Shown here piece after piece: positions 1 to 7,066 of a stretch of DNA of 64,000 bases; positions within the stretch are counted from its first letter, which is position 1, and every line of letters starts with the position of its first letter. Below the pieces are notes generated by a model. That model did not search any database, was not told where the DNA came from, and saw only the letters and a program-made list of their open reading frames with translations. The stretch comes from Duganella dendranthematis (GTDB taxonomy: Bacteria > Pseudomonadota > Gammaproteobacteria > Burkholderiales > Burkholderiaceae_D): assembly GCF_012849375.1 (NCBI RefSeq), contig NZ_CP051684.1, positions 1,550,001-1,614,000 of the forward strand, given 5' to 3'. Position numbers and translations under genes: made by a program.

Positions 1-411
1 TGCTCTGGCCTTGGCCTGACCTTCTACGCGACGTTCGTTGATCATCGCCAGTTCAAAGGCAGACACAGCGCCCAGCATGGTCAGTAGCATCTTGTTCATA
101 GGGTTCTCTTTGTCGCCAGTGAAGGTAAGTTGTTCCTTGCTGAACTTGATGGTAACGCCCTTGTCGGTCAACTGTTGCACCAGTGCCAGCAGATCGGCAG
201 TGTTGCGGGCCAGTCGGCTAATCTCATGCACCACGACGGTATCACCCTCGCGTACGTGCGACAGCATCGCTTGCAGGGCAGGACGGTTGGTGTCACCGCC
301 GCTGCACTTGTCCGTGAACACCTTGTCCAGCGTCACACCGTCCAACTGGCGCACTGTGTTCTGACCTACCGAGCTAACCCGTACATAACCTACCGTCTGA
401 CCCTTGCTCAT
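1..411 (-). CDS. Serine recombinase (resolvase/invertase type), 3' end outside window
   Basis: The leftward frame from an ATG at 411 runs open to the window edge (137 codons). The N-terminus reads YVRVSSVGQNTVRQL, containing the catalytic serine of the resolvase/invertase family, followed by the conserved EISRLARNTADLL block and a C-terminal part of the catalytic domain ending in the helix around AFELAMINERR. Family members cut and rejoin DNA through a phosphoserine intermediate at short paired sites. The DNA-binding tail lies outside the window. This is a different subfamily from the large serine integrase at 4843-6495, so the element carries two serine recombinases. A candidate promoter lies directly upstream at 441-469. 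Confidence 0.88.
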   Translation of the reverse strand, partial: MSKGQTVGYVRVSSVGQNTVRQLDGVTLDKVFTDKCSGGDTNRPALQAMLSHVREGDTVVVHEISRLARNTADLLALVQQLTDKGVTIKFSKEQLTFTGDKENPMNKMLLTMLGAVSAFELAMINERRVEGQAKARA

Positions 412-716
412 ACATGCTCCGTGTGTGAATGTGTATGAGAAGTCTATAGAGCTTCATGGAATGTGTCAAGAAACACCTCGTTGCATACTTGTTGGACACG
501 GTGATATGCGGGTTTGCAGGGCGATAGAGGTAGTGCGTGGAAAGTATGCCTTGTTGGACAGCGCTCTGCTCTGCACAGACTGGCAGGAAAGGCAAGCGCT
601 CAGGTTCACTGCGATGGTAGGTGCTACGTGGGTCGGGCCTGCGCTATTGCTGCACTGGGCAGGTCGGTCATACAGTCGGCCTGTCATCAACCCGGTGACG
701 TAGACAAGGAGGAATC
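412..716. other. Intergenic region between recombinase and small membrane peptide gene
   Basis: Apart from the leftward promoter at 441-469 and the ribosome binding site AAGGAGGAAT just before 717, nothing is supported here. The overlapping open frames in this stretch have no recognisable content and no good ribosome binding sites. Confidence 0.4.
441..469 (-). promoter_or_regulatory. Candidate sigma70 promoter of the small serine recombinase
   Basis: Read leftward, TTGACA (464-469) is followed after 17 bases by TAGACT (441-446), about 30 bases upstream of the recombinase ATG. The -35 box is perfect; the -10 box matches four of six. A second -10 possibility, TATAGA, has only 15-base spacing. 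Confidence 0.45.
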
Positions 717-818
717 ATGAGTCTGGATGAACTGTCCAAGCTGGCTGAACAAGTGCGGCCTATCCTGATAGTCGTGCTGCTGACAGTGCAGATCGTGCAT
801 ACGATACGCTGGCCGTAG
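717..818 (+). CDS. 33-residue single-span membrane peptide
   Basis: The ATG at 717 follows a near-perfect Shine-Dalgarno sequence (AAGGAGGAAT, 707-716). The 33-residue product has a short charged N-terminal helix (MSLDELSKLAEQVRP) and one hydrophobic span (ILIVVLLTVQIVHTI) ending at RWP and a TAG stop. A hairpin terminator follows within 10 bases. I do not recognise a family. The size, single span and position in a mobile element fit a small inner-membrane peptide; holin-like, toxin-like or regulatory roles are all possible and none is shown. The main support is the ribosome binding site and the terminator, since the gene is below common gene-calling limits. Confidence 0.5.
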   Translation: MSLDELSKLAEQVRPILIVVLLTVQIVHTIRWP

Positions 819-826
819 AAACGACA

Positions 827-864
827 AAGGCCGGGACCAACCTGTGAGGGTCAGTTCCGGCCTT
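827..864. terminator. Bidirectional hairpin terminator
   Basis: AAGGCCGG (827-834) pairs with CCGGCCTT (857-864), and GACC with GGTC inside extend the stem. It lies between the converging genes at 717-818 and 881-1405. It has no strong T tract on the plus strand, so efficiency is uncertain. Confidence 0.5.
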
Positions 865-880
865 GCTGGGTGCTACTGGG

Positions 881-1405
881 TTAGATCGTCGCTACCGGCT
901 GGTAGGCTGGCACAACGAGGTTGCGCAAGTGCTTGACGGCTTCCTTCCACACCCTACGAGCCTTACGGAACTGTTCGCGGGTGGGGCGCTCGTCGCCTTC
1001 CAAGTCGCTCAATTCCTGCTTGGTTTGTGCTACGCAACGCTTCGCAATGCGAAGGTCGAAGTATGCTGGGTTGAAAGCCCGTTGTGCCACGAAGTCAGCG
1101 AGGTCTTTCACTTCAATCACTTCCAGCGGAACGTCGGGGTACAACATGAACTCATGTGCTGAGTCGAAATCGACAACAGCAATGGCCCCCAGTTCTTGCA
1201 GTTGACCGTCATACATGCCGTCAACGATTTCTGGGGCATAAGCAGCATAGGCGTCAATACCAGCGTGAAAGAAAATCGCCGGGGTGTCATCTTCGGGGAA
1301 CGGGTCTTCGCAGCCAAAGTCCGTCATTACGGTTGCTGGGTCAACAGAGGTAAAGCCCAGATTGGCGAAGATAGTGGCGATAGCAGGGGTGAGGTGTTTA
1401 CTCAT
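881..1405 (-). CDS. Hypothetical acidic protein, 174 aa
   Basis: The start at 1405 (MSKHLTPAIATIF) is chosen over the in-frame upstream codon at 1459 because AGGAG stands 8 bases before it. The protein is acidic in its first 110 residues and has a basic helical C-terminus (about residues 130-165, rich in Lys/Arg and including QFRKARRVWKEAVKHLR). No signal peptide, membrane span or known motif is visible, and I do not recognise the family. It sits alone between a converging terminator on its 3' side and a 375-base non-coding region on its 5' side. Its reading frame and start are well supported; its role is unknown. Confidence 0.6.
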   Translation of the reverse strand: MSKHLTPAIATIFANLGFTSVDPATVMTDFGCEDPFPEDDTPAIFFHAGIDAYAAYAPEIVDGMYDGQLQELGAIAVVDFDSAHEFMLYPDVPLEVIEVKDLADFVAQRAFNPAYFDLRIAKRCVAQTKQELSDLEGDERPTREQFRKARRVWKEAVKHLRNLVVPAYQPVATI

Positions 1406-1780
1406 GTTTGATTCTCCTAGTTGGGTTGAAAGCGCCCGTACCGACGTGCTTAGGCCCACAGTGGACTGCGCAAGGTTCAGTTGTGTACGGGGCGTGGGAT
1501 GGGTACAGCGGTGCCGGGAAGCTGGCAGAAGCAGGCAGGATGAAGCGGGGAGCTACAGGACTGGCAAGCGTCGATACTGCGGTGTTGCTGCATCGATGAA
1601 GTCATTCTAAATGACAAGATTGCGTAAAGCAACACCACCATCAAAATAAATCTTGACTTAAGTAGGTAAGTATGTAAGTAAGGTCTCTGTTGGCATATGC
1701 AGTGGTCTAGAGTACAAATTTAACTAGATGTAGTGGGTACCATCTTGTGTGTTGATGAGTGCATGCGTGTTGCTGTTGAG
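1406..1780. other. Non-coding stretch with an imperfect 8-base tandem repeat
   Basis: No convincing gene. At 1660-1683 three imperfect copies of an 8-base unit (AAGTAGGT, AAGTATGT, AAGTAAGG) follow one another directly, just after TTGACTT. The tandem could be a protein binding site or part of a promoter; no gene reads away from it rightward within the next 400 bases. Confidence 0.35.
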
Positions 1781-2257
1781 CTACACTGGGCGGTGAGCGA
1801 GTGAGTGGACTGTCTGTGCATGCCACAAGCCACGTAGTGCTGTGGGTACGCCAAGGGTGTTGAATTGGTCGGCAATCTCACTGAAAGTCATACCCGCTTG
1901 TCGCAGTCGCTCGATCACCGGACGGAAGCGTTTAGTGCGGGCTGCGGCAATGGCCTTGACGGCTGCTGCTCCCTTGGCTTGCGCTTCTTTCAGGTTGGTA
2001 CGATTGCCGAACACTGAGCCTCGCTCCTTGGCTTTCTCAAGCCCGATTTTGATAAGGGTGGCGTGGTTGGTTTCGTCGTCCAAGCTGTGCGCTACCTCGT
2101 GATGGCGCTGGCAGAGCGTAACCAGATTGTCAGGGTCATCGCTCCCGCCCAATGAGCGAGGTTTGACGTGGTGCAGGTGCAGGTCAGTAGTTTCATCGCA
2201 CAACATGCACTTTGATGCGCGCTTTACCTTGCGTACTCGTTTGTTCGTTGCTGCCAT
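1781..2257 (-). CDS. HNH endonuclease-like protein with a resolvase-type C-terminal tail
   Basis: This 158-residue protein has two parts. Residues 16-63 form a zinc-type HNH motif: CMLC, then LHLHHVKPRSLGG, then NLVTLCQRHHEVAH, the pattern of nicking and homing-type HNH nucleases. Residues about 72-155 resemble the linker and helix-turn-helix tail of serine recombinases: a GNRTNL block, then PVIERLRQAGMTFSEIADQFN, then GVPTALRGLWHAQTVHSL. The combination suggests a nuclease directed to DNA by a recombinase-like DNA-binding domain; this is inference. It is the last gene of a leftward run (2898 to 1781) and overlaps the upstream gene by one base (TAATG), which points to translational coupling. 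Alternative: a simple HNH nicking enzyme with a coincidental HTH. Confidence 0.72.
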   Translation of the reverse strand: MAATNKRVRKVKRASKCMLCDETTDLHLHHVKPRSLGGSDDPDNLVTLCQRHHEVAHSLDDETNHATLIKIGLEKAKERGSVFGNRTNLKEAQAKGAAAVKAIAAARTKRFRPVIERLRQAGMTFSEIADQFNTLGVPTALRGLWHAQTVHSLAHRPV

Positions 2258-2469
2258 TACTGTCCGCCTCCCTGCGCCTTGTCGGCCGAGTGGATGAGTG
2301 AGGCGATGATGTCGCTGCCGGTGCGACGCTTGGCCTTGCTAAGCCCGTTCAGAGCGCTCCAAGTGGCAGGCGATAGCATGATGATGCCTCGCTCAAGTGG
2401 GCCTGTGTCGCCTTGAATCTCGCGGTGCTGCGGTTGTGGTGGGTGGATTGGGGCGTACTTCTTAAACAT
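2257..2469 (-). CDS. Small hypothetical protein, 70 aa, possible ribbon-helix-helix
   Basis: The protein has a proline-rich N-terminus (about 1-28) followed by a short segment ERGIIMLSPATWSALNGLSK and a helical part with GSDIIASLIHSA. The order beta-strand, helix, helix resembles ribbon-helix-helix DNA-binding proteins, but the match is by eye only. It overlaps the start of the HNH gene by one base and the end of the upstream small gene by eight bases, so the genes form a compact leftward operon. Similar organisation to the 76-residue protein at 2668-2898, which has the same kind of C-terminal segment. Confidence 0.5.
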   Translation of the reverse strand: MFKKYAPIHPPQPQHREIQGDTGPLERGIIMLSPATWSALNGLSKAKRRTGSDIIASLIHSADKAQGGGQ

Positions 2470-2665
2470 TCGACACTCCCTTGCTCACGTACTTGGGCAG
2501 GTGTTTGCTTACGATTGCACCATAGCTGGCCTGCGCCTGCGCTTGCTTGTCTACTGGCGCTGCGGCTTTCGGTGCTACTTGTGGCGTGGCCTTCGCCATC
2601 GTTGCCCGGTAGGCTGCAATGGTTGCGTCGGCACGAGCGATTACTGTTTTGGTGATGTTCTTCAT
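2462..2665 (-). CDS. Small hypothetical basic protein, 67 aa
   Basis: MKNITKTVIARADATIAAYR begins a short alanine- and lysine-rich protein with a predicted N-terminal helix and a low-complexity middle (APKAAAPVDKQAQAQ). No family recognised. It is preferred over a longer frame in the same stretch (2349-2720) because it starts two bases after the stop of the upstream gene (TGAACATG) and its end overlaps the next gene by eight bases, a spacing typical of a real operon. Confidence 0.45.
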   Translation of the reverse strand: MKNITKTVIARADATIAAYRATMAKATPQVAPKAAAPVDKQAQAQASYGAIVSKHLPKYVSKGVSNV

Positions 2666-2667
2666 GT

Positions 2668-2898
2668 TCAGTCCGGTTGCGAAGCGTGGAAGAAGTCAGC
2701 GTCGAGTACGAGGTTTTCAATTACCTTGCTTACGCTGGTGTCGTAGGAGTTGCACAGACGCTGTACGGCCTCCCATGAACTGGCTTTCATGTAAATCTTC
2801 CGCTTCGCAAGCACGACCCCTGAATCAAGGTAGGCGGGGCGGGTTGTTGGTCGGTGGTATTGCTCAGGCGCACCTTGCGCGCCAAGGTCTAATTTCAT
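2668..2898 (-). CDS. Small hypothetical protein, 76 aa, possible ribbon-helix-helix
   Basis: After a proline-rich N-terminus (about 1-25) the sequence reads SGVVLAKRKIYMKASSWEAVQRLCNSYDTSVSKVIENLVLDA, which fits a short beta-strand followed by two helices as in ribbon-helix-helix repressors. It opens a tight leftward group of four genes ending in the HNH protein. A DNA-binding or element-control role is plausible but not shown. The related layout in the 70-residue protein at 2257-2469 suggests the two could be paralogues. Confidence 0.5.
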   Translation of the reverse strand: MKLDLGAQGAPEQYHRPTTRPAYLDSGVVLAKRKIYMKASSWEAVQRLCNSYDTSVSKVIENLVLDADFFHASQPD

Positions 2899-3035
2899 CT
2901 TCGATTCCTTTATGTTTGGCCTGCACGCAGACGTGACAATCCAGCCGGATTGACGGGAGCGGCTGCGGCAGGTGGTTGATTGGTGATGCAGTGGGCAGGA
3001 CGCCCAGGAGTGCCCGAAGGCGGTAGAAGCGGAGC

Positions 3036-3407
3036 TTAAATTTTCTTTTGTTGTTCTTTGAGCTTGCGAATGACCTTCTCTTGGTCTGCAATCTGCACAT
3101 CAAACGCAGCCTTGCGATTTTGGCGCTCGATGGCTTCAGCGGTGTGAAGTGCTGCCTTCGCGGCGTCCCGCTGGCTTGCTGCCTCGGCCAGATCGGTGTA
3201 CAGCTTGATGGTTGCTTCCGCAGCATTAACGGCATGCTGATCGGGTGCGCCAAGTGTGAGATTGATCGATGCTTGGCCGTTTAAGTAGGTGGTAGGCGGT
3301 TCGCCTGTGAACACGTAACCCTGACGGATCAGGGCTGCGGCCTGAGGGAAGGCAATGCTGCTGTGTTCGTTAATGGTAACTGTGGAAGGTTTTGTTGATA
3401 CGGTCAT
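3036..3407 (-). CDS. Hypothetical protein with C-terminal coiled coil, 123 aa
   Basis: The first 70 residues contain a compact polar region (AFPQAAALIRQGYVFTGEPPTTYLNGQASINLTLG); residues about 70-123 are a continuous charged helix rich in Ala, Lys, Glu and Gln ending in KLKEQQKKI, a probable coiled coil. No signal peptide or membrane span. No family recognised. It lies 18 bases downstream of the 70-residue gene at 3426-3638 and is probably transcribed from the same promoter at 3737-3765. Confidence 0.5.
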   Translation of the reverse strand: MTVSTKPSTVTINEHSSIAFPQAAALIRQGYVFTGEPPTTYLNGQASINLTLGAPDQHAVNAAEATIKLYTDLAEAASQRDAAKAALHTAEAIERQNRKAAFDVQIADQEKVIRKLKEQQKKI

Positions 3408-3425
3408 TTATGTTTCCTTATAGCG

Positions 3426-3638
3426 TTAAACGGTTGTGTTGCGAATGAAGTCTGATACCCGGCGACGGTTCCAAGGCAACCCCGTGGGAGTCAGATAACC
3501 GGCTGTGGTCAGGTGATTAGCGATAGCGCGCAGCGATGAGGCTGGGCGTAGCGCCTTGATGGTGCTTGCAACCGCTTCGTAGTAGCGGTCGTTGTTAAGT
3601 TTTCCGCCAAATACGGGCGGTGCATGTAGCGTAGACAT
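3426..3638 (-). CDS. Small recombinase-tail-like HTH protein, 70 aa
   Basis: The C-terminal half reads SSLRAIANHLTTAGYLTPTGLPWNRRRVSDFIRNT, which follows the pattern of the C-terminal helix-turn-helix of serine recombinases (IA..L...G..TP.G..W....V...L). No catalytic domain is present, so it is either a free DNA-binding protein, for example a directionality factor or repressor of the element, or the orphaned tail of a recombinase. The ATG at 3638 is the first gene after a strong leftward promoter. It shares this fold with the tail of the HNH protein at 1781-2257, which suggests several element proteins use the same DNA-binding module. Confidence 0.55.
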   Translation of the reverse strand: MSTLHAPPVFGGKLNNDRYYEAVASTIKALRPASSLRAIANHLTTAGYLTPTGLPWNRRRVSDFIRNTTV

Positions 3639-3736
3639 AGCTGTAGCTCCTATGGTGCAGGATTGATCGGATTTGTTCTGGGGGGGGGCTTCAGGTCGTA
3701 TCGGATGACTTCGTACTTCATCCGACAGGTACCGCT

Positions 3737-3765
3737 ATTATTGCACTAGGAAGCGGTTTTGTCAA
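3737..3765 (-). promoter_or_regulatory. Strong sigma70 promoter of the element's leftward operon
   Basis: Read leftward, TTGACA (760-765 of the third kilobase, i.e. 3760-3765) and AATAAT (3737-3742) are separated by 17 bases. This is a perfect -35 box and a five-of-six -10 box, about 100 bases upstream of the start at 3638. A second TTGACA lies 30 bases further upstream (3789-3794) with a poor -10. Confidence 0.65.
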
Positions 3766-4842
3766 GTAAGGATCATGCTTTCACGATTCTGTCAAGTGCT
3801 ATTTGATCCCATCTGGATCGCACCTAAAACTCTTACTTTTCGGGGGCAGTCAAACCGATCAAACTGTGTACCCATGACGAGGGAATGCGGTTCTGGCTGT
3901 GTCTTAGTGATAAAATAGACAATGTTACTTCTGAAAAATTGAGTTTGGCGACAGTTGGTAAGCAGGCATGCTTGTTAAGCAATACCAGTGTTGACGCCGA
4001 CCCGCGAAAGTCGTCACCTCGCACGTCAACTGCTTACTTATTGAGCAAGCGAAGCTGGACTACTCCGAATGGCACCGTCCAAGGTCTTGCACAGGATAAG
4101 TTAGTGTGCTACCCTCCCAATTCCGTTAGGAGCTATCTTACTTGACAAAGTAGGGTTGCTCATGGTAAACTCCAACCCGGAACGAGCGCAGCGAGTGTAG
4201 GGTATACTTATGTTATATAACTTATTTATAAGTTGTACTACATAAGGTATAACTCTTAGTTATTTAAGAGAGTAGTAGAGTGTAGTTGTATAAGAACTTA
4301 GTTATTTCTTTTTGGTTGTATGTGTAGTTAGTTGTTTGGTTGTCGGTTAGTTATAACTAAGCAACACAACATTAGTAGCTACAATAGTCGTACTACTCAA
4401 GCGCTATCCCGGCGCAGGTCGCTACCGCTCCCACGCTCCACCATCCCCGGCATTCCTGCCAACCAACACCCCTTCCCATTAAGAACGATTTAGAGGCTCT
4501 GTAAGCGATTTTCGTGCCAAAGGCATACGAGGGTAGCCAGTGGGTCGAGAAGTCGTCGCTACGGGGCTGCAAGGTGCCTTCCTGAGCCTTTGATGATTGC
4601 GAGCAAGTGTTGATGGTTAGTCGGCGTTTGGTTACCGCCAATTCTGGCAAGAACACAGCGGCGGAAAATTTGGCTGCTGTGAATTTGATTCCCCGAAACT
4701 GGGGAAACAAGTTTAAGAGATGCAGGAAATTTTTCCTTCATGTTCAGATCTCGCTTCGGGAAACTCGGAAGCGGTTTTTAATGCTGGGAAGGTGCTGCGA
4801 GAAGCGTACAGGGCTGGGTAACCCTGTAGCGGTATGGCGGGG
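3766..4842. other. Long non-coding stretch of the element
   Basis: About 1.1 kb without a convincing gene. Short open frames here (for example 3885-4145 rightward) have no recognisable content. The only structure seen is the A+T-rich dyad cluster at 4201-4375, listed separately. The remaining sequence around 4390-4842 is mixed in composition with no repeat that I can support. Confidence 0.4.
4201..4375. repeat. A+T-rich cluster of inverted repeats
   Basis: Within about 160 bases there are four dyads: GTTATATAAC (4212-4221), AACTTATTTATAAGTT (4219-4234), CTCTTA/TAAGAG with a six-base centre (4253-4270) and the perfect TTAGTTATAACTAA (4347-4360). The motif TTAGTTAT occurs three times (about 4256, 4298 and 4347). 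The composition is far more A+T-rich than the surroundings. Such clusters are seen at replication or partition sites, in regulatory regions and in non-coding RNAs; none of these is established here. Confidence 0.5.
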
Positions 4843-6495
4843 TCAGGCTGTCTGTGCTTCGACTGGAGACTGGAACTTGGTGCGTCTGGTCCCTCTGCCG
4901 TTCGGTACTGTCAGCGATCCCCTGTAGACAAAGCCACCACCCGGTCGCTGTAGAAGGTGCTTGACGTTCGCAGCTAAAGCGTTCGCCGTCTCGACATCAG
5001 AAATGACTCCTACCTCCCCTTCGTCCCCTCCCAGTCTCAATGCGCCGATCTTGTTCTTGTCCACCACTAGCATGGCCTTGGCTTCGCCGTGCTGGGTCAA
5101 CAGGTAGCCGTCAGCGATGTCAACCTTGACGCCTAGTCGTTGCAGGTAGGCGTTTGTACGCTTGCGCGTCACCTTGTCGGTGAGATCAAGCTTCGCTTTG
5201 AACTGGGACCAGTCCAGCCGATCACCACCGGCTAACTCAGCCGTCAGACGGCCGACTTCCTGCTGCAACTCCCTAATTCGGCCTTCACTCTGAAGCACAA
5301 AGCGCTGGAACGTGTCGGATTCCGGGTGCTGGCCTAGCTTCTCAGCCCAGACAACAAGCTTACCCTTCTCTGCCATCAGGCGTCCATCTGCCACAGCCAG
5401 TTCACGCGCCAGCTTGTCCGGGTCAGGCTTGACCAGTCCCATTGCGTCCAGTTCCAACAGTGCGGCCATCAGAATGTCTTCGCTCTCGTCCAGTCGCACG
5501 TTACGGGAGCCTTTGCACTCGCCGTAACGACGGTTGGCGCACATCAGGTAACGGAACTTCGAGCGCTGGATTATGTGCATAGCGCTACCGCAGACGCCGC
5601 AGAACACCAGCTTAGACCACACGTTCACTTCTGCGGTCTGCTTCGTCACCTTACCCACCTTCCGGGCGTTGACGCTGGCCTGCGCAGCGTTAAACGTGTC
5701 TTCATCGATCACAGGCGGGAAGTAGTTCGGGATCGGCTCACCGCCATCCTTGGGCGTCAGTTCGCCTATAGCCGCCCGGTTCGTCAGGACCGTCAGGACA
5801 GCCGAGGTTCCCCACCGTGCGCCCCTGTTGAACGTCCGGTAGCCTTCAGCGTTAATCCTCTGGGAGATAGCGGTACTGCCATACCCCTCAATACACAGTT
5901 CAAAGATGCGCCGGACCGCATCAGCATTCTCGTTCAGGTGGTACTTGCCGTCTTCGCCCAGCGTCAGCCAGTTGCTAACACGCTTGCCGATGTCCTTTCC
6001 CGATTCACGCGCTGCTGCAAAACGTTTTGCCCATTCCAGCTTGCCAAGGTCGCTCTTTCGTGCGCTCTCCCTGTGTGCGTTATCCATGTGCAGGATGGCT
6101 TGTAGCAAGTCCAGCGCAGAACTGTTGTGGTCAAAGCGCATTTCATGCGGTCGCAGCGTCACTACCACGATGCCAAGATGTTTTACCAAGCGTTGCAGCA
6201 AGCCTGAAGCATCCCACGCATTCATGCGGGTGAGCCGGTCAAGGTTCTCAAGGATCAGGTAACTACCGCGCTCGATGTCGCCCCGCTCTACGTGGGAAAT
6301 GAACCGTGAAAGCGCACCGGAAGCTAGATTGTCACCGTGGAAGCCGGATACAGCCTCGTCAGCGAACACGTCGTTGGACAGTTCGACGTTGTTATCGGCA
6401 CACCACTTACGCGCAAGCGTCTGCTGACGGTCAATCGAAGTACCGTGCCTCTGCGCGTCACTGGAAAAACGGGAGTAAGAGTAAGCTTTTGTCAT
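4843..6495 (-). CDS. Large serine integrase
   Basis: A 550-residue site-specific recombinase of the large serine family, which integrates elements at attP/attB without flanking homology. Residues 1-150 are the catalytic domain, with YSRFSSDAQ (catalytic Ser) and NLDRLTRMNAWD. A recombinase domain follows (about 165-270, including GYGSTAISQRINAEGYRTF), then a zinc-ribbon domain with CGVCGSAM and CANRRYGEC (about 300-345), and a coiled-coil region (about 365-430). The start at 6495 (MTKAYSYSRF) is preferred to the upstream in-frame codon at 6537 because the family begins just before the Tyr-Ser-Arg block. The start lies 45 bases from the element edge in kamA, so this protein is the probable integrase. 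Length and motifs appear intact, so the element may still be mobile. Confidence 0.93.
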   Translation of the reverse strand: MTKAYSYSRFSSDAQRHGTSIDRQQTLARKWCADNNVELSNDVFADEAVSGFHGDNLASGALSRFISHVERGDIERGSYLILENLDRLTRMNAWDASGLLQRLVKHLGIVVVTLRPHEMRFDHNSSALDLLQAILHMDNAHRESARKSDLGKLEWAKRFAAARESGKDIGKRVSNWLTLGEDGKYHLNENADAVRRIFELCIEGYGSTAISQRINAEGYRTFNRGARWGTSAVLTVLTNRAAIGELTPKDGGEPIPNYFPPVIDEDTFNAAQASVNARKVGKVTKQTAEVNVWSKLVFCGVCGSAMHIIQRSKFRYLMCANRRYGECKGSRNVRLDESEDILMAALLELDAMGLVKPDPDKLARELAVADGRLMAEKGKLVVWAEKLGQHPESDTFQRFVLQSEGRIRELQQEVGRLTAELAGGDRLDWSQFKAKLDLTDKVTRKRTNAYLQRLGVKVDIADGYLLTQHGEAKAMLVVDKNKIGALRLGGDEGEVGVISDVETANALAANVKHLLQRPGGGFVYRGSLTVPNGRGTRRTKFQSPVEAQTA

Positions 6496-6497
6496 AG

Positions 6498-6932
6498 TCA
6501 GCATGATAGCATTAGAAGCGACGCATACGACCACCACCCGTACTTGTGCTGCAAACCTTTGAGCGGCGCATCGTTCACGCGCGGTACGTTGTGCGTCATC
6601 TGTCCGGCCGGATGGGGATTCATGCGCAGCCGGATGCGCCGCACCAGCTCCACCAGCGCCGGCTGATCGGCCTTACCCAGCACCAGCTCCTTCAGCCGCG
6701 CGTAGTCGTCCGGCGCCAGCATGTCCCGGTGCGGAAAGGTCAAGCGGTAAATTGGATCGTCGGGAATATTGTTCCAGTCGATCAGATGATCGAGCACATA
6801 CTCGTTGGTGCGAAACGGCAGCACATGCGACACCACCTGCACCGCCTCCTGCAAATCGGGCGGTATCCACTCCCACTGCCGCGCGTGCGAAATGGTCTGG
6901 CGAATAAACGGTTTGAATTTGGGCGTATCCAT
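6498..6932 (-). pseudogene. kamA: kamA-like radical-SAM lysine 2,3-aminomutase, 5' fragment cut by the element
   Basis: The frame starts at MDTPKFKPF (6932) and reads as the N-terminal helical domain of the KamA/YodO family: QWEWIPPDLQEAVQVVSHVLPFRTNEYVLDHLIDW is split here as a long conserved block around residues 19-53, followed by RLRMNPHPAGQMTHNVPRVN (about 101-120) and GLQHKY (126-131). In complete homologues GLQHKY is followed at once by the segment leading to the CxxxCxxC iron-sulphur motif; here the next 13 residues are unrelated and end at a stop at 6498. The fragment therefore lacks the entire radical-SAM core and cannot be an active aminomutase. The remainder should lie left of position 1, beyond the other end of the element. 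Confidence 0.85.
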
Positions 6933-7066
6933 CACGAAGTCCTGTGTTGAGGGTCGGAAGCACCATGCTAGGCCGCGCGCCACTACTCAGTCTTGCGGCA
7001 TCGCAATTCTTTAAATTTCCTGACGGTTACAGTTGATGGCGTCAACCACCCGACTGGAGATTGCTC

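Larger units (their letters stand above)
1..6539. mobile_element. Integrated element, right part, inserted in a kamA-like gene
   Basis: The stretch holds two serine recombinases, small accessory genes and a long non-coding region, and none of its genes are typical chromosomal housekeeping genes. Its right boundary is placed at 6539 because the kamA-like reading frame (leftward from 6932) matches the family through its 131st codon (Lys-Tyr) and then changes to unrelated sequence. The integrase start lies 45 bases inside this boundary, as is usual for an integrase next to its attachment site. The left end, the other attachment site and the rest of kamA should lie before position 1. Element type (integrative element or prophage remnant) cannot be decided: no structural, conjugation or replication gene is visible in this part. 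Confidence 0.75.

Noticed and set aside
3885..4145. 86-codon rightward frame in the element's non-coding region
   Set aside because: No ribosome binding site, composition not protein-like, and no match by eye.
4201..4375. CRISPR array
   Set aside because: The repeats are short, irregular inverted repeats without equal-length spacers; no cas gene is near. No CRISPR array was found anywhere in the window.
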